Assembly (NCBI GenBank): GCA_914767715.1
Contig: OU612074.1
Location: 21,190,062 to 21,254,061 of the forward strand
DNA from: Membranipora membranacea
Lineage: Eukaryota > Bryozoa > Gymnolaemata > Cheilostomatida > Membraniporidae
DNA: 64,000 bases
Direction of reading: 5' to 3'
Part shown: one piece after another, positions 57,860-64,000 of the stretch
Layout: every line of letters starts with the position of its first letter
Numbering within the stretch: the first letter of the stretch is position 1
The notes under the pieces: generated by a model
Told to the model about the DNA's origin: nothing
The model's database searches: none
The model's input: only the letters and a program-made list of their open reading frames with translations
Program-made: the position numbers and the translations under genes

Positions 57860-58973
57860 CAGTCATGTGGTGTTACACTTTAAATGATGGTATTTTTAAT
57901 TATGTCTTGTTGAGATTTTATCAGTATCTTACTCCTCTATATATCCTCCATTTTTTTTGTACAATAGCAGTAGATTCCTTACAAATGATATCTCCTTTTG
58001 AACAAATCTCGCTATTCTGCCAAATTTCAGAGGTTCATAAAAGGACTTAGATATTTATGCTCTGCACAAAAGATTTGATTGTGTATTTTCTAGGTTTAAT
58101 ACCGCCTCGATTTTTGCACATCTTATGCACTGTGGAATTGTTTTATAGGCGATCAGCACCAAAGTTGATACCTGATCAGTTTTTTCATCGATCAGTGCAG
58201 TTATCTCTGATAAAATAGTAAGCAAATAAGGTAATTATCTTGATGGTGATTTAAGATAACCCCATGTGATGTCTACATTCCTCATTTAAGGTAATGTCAA
58301 AGACCGATCCGAATATCAACATATCATATACCGTTCGAAAGCTGCCGAGCTACTGAAAATTAATACCTGAACAAAAACTTAATTCGATGACGTTGTGTCA
58401 TTTTAGGGAGGAAATGAGGCAGAAAACAATATTTTTGTCAATGCAGATGGAGGAGTTAAATTAATTGCAAGAAATTTCAAAACGAGTGGAATGTATACTC
58501 AGAGATTGCATTCATCGTAAAATTTAATTTTCCTTTATATACTACTAGTCGAAATTGTCTTTTTACGTCACGCCATAAAATGTTTTTTTTGTGAAGCCGT
58601 GAAAATATGTCAAGTTTCAATCATTCATTAAGAACAGATCATCGGGTCAAAACAACTTAATTATGATTTTTTTCTTAAAGTACTCTTCAAATGTCATACA
58701 CATTGACTTTCAACAAATTAGCTTGCATATTGCAATGACAGTAGACTTTCAAATACAGCTAATATTTTCGCCAAATTTACATAACGTCAAACATGCTGTC
58801 CATATGACCATTATTGTGGCAAAACGAAGTTTTTTTGAAAGCTCTCACATATGAAACCGCTTCCATTAACCATGGTGCACACAGGAAATGCCAACATAAT
58901 TTTGCACTGCATCTTCATTTTTCTTGAATTTAACGCAAAGGAATGCCAAAAAACAGCTATTTTTTTGGACTTT
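57860..58973. other. Non-coding spacer between convergent PARP genes C and B
   Basis: 3' flanks of C (plus) and B (minus). Similar in part to sequence near 40700-40930 (both contain ttaaagttgatacct.atc.g), so the region downstream of the PARP copies was also duplicated. No gene. Confidence 0.45.
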
Positions 58974-61407
58974 TCAGGTGTGTTTGGGATTCTTTTGCAT
59001 TAAATTCAAGTCATTCAGTCTGTCAATGGCGCTATCACATCCTGCTGTTGACTGTGTCATGCCTGACTTGCTAAGACATGAATGGCCTGTGATGATTTTA
59101 CAGAGCAGCATGGTATGAACTTTCTTCTTTAGCTTCCTGGTGTGGTATATGTGCACCTGGTATCACATAGTGGTGTGAGAAGTCGGCTATCTTTGCAAAA
59201 TATGCTCTTTTCCCATATACAGCACCTAAATTGTAGCATTCACAAGGTAAATAATGAGTGTTGTTAAGGGGATTTTCTGATGATGGGGAGGACTTGGGAA
59301 AACAACAAATGATGCTATCAGCCTAGACAATGTCCACTATCAGCGTTACATGTTCGAGACAATGATGATGATGAGATAAACTACACCATAGATAGGATTG
59401 TCTGCAAGAGTTCTGTGAAAGTGTTAACATGTAGAAATTAGGAACAAGGCCTTGGCCTTGGCCTTGGCCTTGGCCTCAGTGATATATATTGTTCTAGAAT
59501 CAATCAGATAAGCTTACCACAAGCAGTACCAGCAAGATCAATACGGAACCCCTCTTTTACAATGCTGTTAGCACATCTACCATGTGTGCCGTGCCACACA
59601 AATCTCTTGTTGGATGTGCCTGGATTCTGCCCTGCAATGGCTACAAGAGCAGACTGATATTTAGGAAGCCTGTGTCCCACTGGGATAGGAAGCACCTAAC
59701 ACCAATTGAAAATGAATAGACAAGGTGAACCTACCTAACCACTGAAACCACTTCATGTTAGAAAACAGAGTCCCAAGTCTCTCAGAGAACATGCTTGGCA
59801 TGATCAAGATTGAAGCTTAGGTAACAACCTCCACATAATGGGTTTAGTATTATCTGTCTGAAAGCATAGTCAGATGATAATTGGCATTCAGAGACTGATC
59901 CTCTCTGTTGAGGAGGGATTGTCAGCGAGTTGATGTTGTATGACACACTCTGCTGTTCTGCCAAACCATATATGTACCGGACCATAATATATTTACCTTG
60001 ACTTGCTTAACGCTCCTATCTTTACCGTTAGACTTAGGAAATGCTGACATAACATCAGAATAATCTGATATTTCTGGGATAATCTCCTTCCAACTTCTGC
60101 GAGTTGGATTGTAGGTTCTCACATTGGCCATGCAGTCAGCCAGCAGCTATAGAAATTACGAGATACTTTTTGTAGAACTTTCAAAATAAGTTGTCTTTGT
60201 CAAAGCAGTTGAGTTGTTCTGTTGAGTCAACATAGTTTTAAGGCTGTTGTGAAGGTCATTAAAGGATTCAATGCCTCTTACCTTCTTGGTTTTCTTGTCA
60301 CTTTCACAGACTAGCATTGAAACCTTCTTCAGTGTGCTGTCTTTCTCACGGAACAGGGAGCAGGCATCGAGGAGAGCTTTCATTACATCCAGTACTGGGT
60401 ACTGCAGAACACCAGTGCCGATGAATGGGAATGCAATCGATGTCAGGCACATGTCATGTGTTATGTTCAGAGCTCTCTCAAATAGACCACGCAGCAGCTG
60501 CAGAAAATAAATAGAAGCAATGTGATTCAATCAAAAGTACGAGCTTAAATTGGGTGAGGCATCAAAAGGAGTGTGACATGCTTAGGCTGAAACAAAGTTT
60601 TTTGGAAAACTTAGCAGTGGCATAATTTAGTCAACCATTGTACTTAAAAGTATCTTGTTAAAGTCGGTGATGCGCTTCTTCAATAATAAGCAATCGTAAT
60701 CCAATTGTATAAACATGCACTTAGTAATGGGAACACCATTGTACAAACATGACTGTTGTATTGTCGGAAAACCCATTTATGTTTCTTTCCTCAGTGGCTC
60801 ATTCAATTTTAAATCAATGGTATAATATAACCACTGGCCTGGTATGTATGATATCCATTATAACCTGATGGCAGAAATGTATGACATGTGATGGTGTCCC
60901 TCCCCATATGTTAAGACTGTATGATGGAGTGACTACCAGTACTCCATCTCCCCATGTTCCCCTGTCAGCACTAAATATGTCATCAGTGAGGCCCTTGCCA
61001 CATTTGCTGACGAATTGTGGAGCCAATGTTCCACCACCAAGAACATTACCTGTAGGGGAGTTTTTGGTGGCACTGAGTTGGCAATGACATCACTCTGAAA
61101 GTATGAGAATGTGGTGAATACCGCTAATTCTGAACTTTCATCATGAGCTAGAATTAGTATGGAAGCAATGACTACCTACAACCTTATAACCTTCATGACT
61201 TTGAAATGTTCTATGTATGAATTTTATCGAGTTGTGCCGATGCTTAATAAATTTGTAACTCTGCACTTTAAAAGAGTAAAGTTTGATGATGCTGATCGAG
61301 GCATTATGTATGATTCAGGTTCATCAGACCCACCTTGTAGTTGAGTGTATCTCCCTTTGTGAGAAGCTGCACAGTCCCATTTGCATGGAATGGTGCTGAG
61401 AATATAA
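58974..61407 (-). pseudogene. Macrodomain-PARP copy B, decayed duplicate of gene A
   Basis: Exons match A one for one: 61334-61407, 60839-61094, 60282-60497, 59997-60146, 59518-59695, 58974-59225. Exons 3-5 are intact in length, and FVWHGTHGRCANSIVKEGF is preserved. Damage: the second exon has lost 1 nt (near 61051) and 4 nt (near 60867) relative to A, so the macrodomain frame is broken. Its donor reads CAG|GCCAGT instead of CAG|GTCAGT. The last exon leaves homology at 59011 and ends in an unrelated tail (LNLMQKNPKHT then stop), losing the last strand region of the catalytic domain. GKGAYFA has become GKRAYFA. Most likely a pseudogene, though a shorter product from exons 3-6 cannot be excluded. 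Confidence 0.85.
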
Positions 61408-62178
61408 CTGAAAGAATTCAGGACATTCACAGATTAATGACACAAACTGGTACATAGCATTTGTTTGTCAATGTGACACATTTTGTGAGCATAACAAAGA
61501 TTATGCATTGTGCCTTGCATGGTAACCAATCCCTCTAACATAGCACATGCTGTGCTGGCTAAGAATTATGATAATACCTGTAGTCATAGTGATATCGCCT
61601 CCCAACCTCAGCCCTTGAAAAACAGCACACTAAGACTGGATAGTTCACTTGTACATCAGTGATTAATGTTGAGTTTTCCCCTATTTTGGAGTTTTCCCTG
61701 ACTGCATTTAGTTTCCATGGAAATAGATTACGTGGCTTATCCAATTATTTGAGCCATCATTTCGATTTCCCAAGTTTATACAATGCAGTTTCAATATATG
61801 AATACTTCCCACATGAAGTTGAAATCTAAGTCTAAGGCTTTGCACTATTGATTTGGGGAATAACCTCAATGGAATATCCATGCTAGTGAAGCTTATCAAA
61901 ACAACTTCCTCAACCAGTATAGAAAGGCTCCCAGTCTGTCTTGCTAAGTTTACATTCAAATTAAAATGAATATGTATCACTACTATATTTCAAATCACTA
62001 TCTTCATTTGATTTTTTTAACTGAATTTTAAGTTGTTGTATCACACATCAACTTGTATAATAATATTAGCATTCATTTTAGGTATGTAGTTTTGATTCCT
62101 GATATCAGCCATTTGAAGTATCAATCCTTCTGCTCATAATCTACTACGCACAACAAGAACAGATGCAGCTTGGAAAAG
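59011..62178. repeat. Segmental duplication containing PARP copy B (partner 41766-45618)
   Basis: Exons and introns are alignable throughout with 41766-45618 in the same orientation. The right limit is at ...gaacagatgcag.ttggaaaag on both sides. B is about 0.67 kb shorter because it lacks the intronic LINE of A. The left limit cuts inside the last coding exon. Confidence 0.88.
59447..59476 (+). repeat. (GGCCTT)n hexanucleotide repeat
   Basis: About five copies of ggcctt in the last intron of copy B. The same place in gene A has no such repeat. Confidence 0.9.
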
Positions 62179-62339
62179 AGTTTTTGTGACCTTATCTGAT
62201 CATGATCACACCAATCAGATGATAACTTCGCTTATAGATACCTTTTTACTGAAGACTACACCTTTCTTCACCATATGGCCCCAAGCATCTTTCGATCACA
62301 ATCAAGTCAGTTAAACGTTAACTTGAATATATTTACCTT

Positions 62340-63405
62340 TGATAATATTGGCTAGGTGATTTTGTCCAGATCAGAACGATCTTGGGCGAGGAGGTGATGG
62401 TATATGGCTAGTAGATTGTGCACTAGTCTGCTTTCAATGAACGTTTTATAGCATATGGTAGGGAATTTATCTGATATTCCCGTAAAATGTAGTTTTTTCA
62501 TTACATGCAGCTTCTTACGAGCTTTCTTGACTAGATTTCCGGTGTTTTTAGGAATTTTACTTCGTTTGTTATCCTGGTTGCTAGATTTTTATATTCCCTG
62601 ACTCATTCGATGACAACACTACTGAGAGATAACTCCCCTGCACAGGGATTTTGCCTTGCATTAGATAGGATAAGGTCTTGGGTCATTGCACCATTGGTTG
62701 TAATCTGCTGCATAGTTGAGGGTTGGTTTTGGGCTAGTATCTTTATAAGTAATAAGTCGTCAGCATATTTATACAGAACCATTTTGTTACTGGATGGTGC
62801 TAGATGATCTACATATACTCAAAAGATACCAGGGGAGATGACGTCGACCTGTTGGCCTCCTGTTGATGTTGTAGCTGATGATGATGTGTTGAGGTTGGTA
62901 CTAATTTTCTGCTGGCGTTTGATGAGAGAATCAGCTAATCAGATTTGGGTGAAGGAAAGTTTGTTTGAGCTTCTTTATTAATTTTGCAGGGCATATAGTG
63001 TTGTACGCCGATGTAAAATATGAACATACCCCTTACTTAGTTGGTAGCATTAGCATCAAGGTGTTTTGAGATGGTGTCGAGCTCTGTTATCAGTGCATCT
63101 TCTGTTGAATGGTGCTGGCGGTAGGGGAACTGGTTGTTGTCAGTCACCAGTGGATGTAGATTGGTGACAACCAGCCTTTCGAGACACTTAGCTAGATGGG
63201 AGGACAGTGCAATGGGGCAGAAATATTTTCCTTTCTTGGCACCTTTGGATTTGGGTATAGGGACAATATTAGTCAATTTCCAAACATCAGGAACTATAGT
63301 CTGGCTGATGGTGTTATTGAATACAATCTGCACTGGGCCACGTATGGTGTGTGTGACTATGTTCAACAGTCTGGCTGGTATGTTGTAGGGCCCTGAACTC
63401 CTATG
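62340..63405 (-). mobile_element. CR1-like LINE fragment: RT domain
   Basis: Minus-strand pieces in order: VPDVWKLTNIVPIPKSKGAK, then LSSHLAKCLERLV, HHSTEDALITELD (63037-63366); SPGIF then YKYADDLLLI (YADD at about 62754-62770, with an in-frame stop between); MKKLHFTGISDKFP then YKTFIESRLVHNLL (post-RT, 62380-62530). The RT start is closely similar to 45649-45800, so both belong to one family. Inactive. Confidence 0.82.
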
Positions 63406-63407
63406 AA

Positions 63408-64000
63408 CTCTCTACACAAGATGCAGTCTTATGTCTTACTACAACTATGACAAGTTTCATCGGCGAGAAGGCATCCAACTACGCAAGGTGTCTCTTCCTA
63501 GACTTCTCATCAGCTTTCAACACTATATCTGTTCCAGAGCTCATTACACAACTGTCTCATCTCAACTCAAATGTCCTTCATTAGATAAATAGCTTTCTTA
63601 CCAACAGAGTGCAAAGAACAATAGTGGATGGCATAATATCTAATCCTATCACAACAAACACTGGAACACTAGGATTACCTCAAATCTGAGTAATATTACT
63701 GTAATTAAATATGCAGACGACACCCGCATTATCGGCTGAATTGGCAATCAATCTGATCTAAATACTTACTTTGATGAGATTAAAAGAATTTCTATACAAT
63801 GTGATGATTTAAATCTTTTATTAAACCCAACTAAGTCTAAAGAAATTATGTTCTCAATCCAGCATGTTAAACCCCATACCCCTACTCTTGTATTGAATGG
63901 AACAAGTATTGTATTGTCTGATAAAGTTAGATACCTTGGTGTTATAGTGGATCAGGATTTGAGATTTCATGAGCATATAAAATCAGTGGTTACAACAGCA
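63408..64000 (+). mobile_element. CR1-like LINE, 5'-truncated, runs off the window
   Basis: Same family as the LINE at 35398-36527, here on the plus strand: STQDAVLCLTTTMTSFI, CLFLDFSSAFNTISVPEL, then after an internal deletion the YADD motif (about 63706-63723), LNLLLNPTKSKEIMF, and KVRYLGVIVDQDLRF. It has stop codons and lacks the GxPQGSxLSPLLF segment. It starts directly at the end of the oppositely oriented LINE. Confidence 0.85.

Overview
The window is animal (metazoan) nuclear DNA, AT-rich and poor in genes. The evidence is short exons with GT-AG splice sites, an intronless class A GPCR, macrodomain/PARP genes, CR1-like LINEs, tRNA-derived SINEs, U2-snRNA-like repeats and hAT-type MITEs. 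No bacterial operon, rRNA or CRISPR is visible. The gene and repeat set suggests a marine invertebrate, but the species cannot be named from sequence alone.

Layout. 1-3916 and 19369-23367 are two copies of a recent segmental duplication of about 4 kb. Each carries a decayed GPCR pseudogene. An intact paralogue lies between them at 16406-17518. 4.2-8.4 kb holds a LINE remnant, two tRNA-type SINEs and two tandem U2-like elements. 9.3-14.5 kb holds two copies of a long dispersed repeat (third copy at 39-40.5 kb). These are punctuated by a hAT MITE and by two related foldback insertions whose empty site survives in the third copy. 26.5-30.2 kb has a palindromic MITE, another U2-like element and a small two-exon orphan ORF.

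33-62 kb is the core: a cluster of PARP/ADP-ribosyltransferase sequences. On the plus strand is a family of very small stand-alone PARPs. Copy D (34.2-36.7 kb) is dead, with in-frame stops and a LINE inserted in its last exon. Copy E (37.9-38.65 kb) is dead and carries a 74-bp inverted repeat in its leader. Copy F (52.8-54.1 kb) consists of the leader, first exon and a 3' scrap. Copy C (56.7-57.9 kb) has apparently intact catalytic exons. Leaders D and F share a CCAAT-type motif, an X-box-like motif, a perfect kappaB-type site and an ATG exon of 10 nt. On the minus strand are a macrodomain-PARP gene A (41.7-44.9 kb), whose six exons all join in frame, and its duplicated, frameshifted and truncated copy B (59.0-61.4 kb). 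LINE fragments flank both.

Together this looks like a locus where mono-ADP-ribosyltransferase genes of the kind used in innate immunity expand and die by duplication and retrotransposition. The immune link is inference. It rests on the kappaB-like sites and on the known roles of macro-PARPs.
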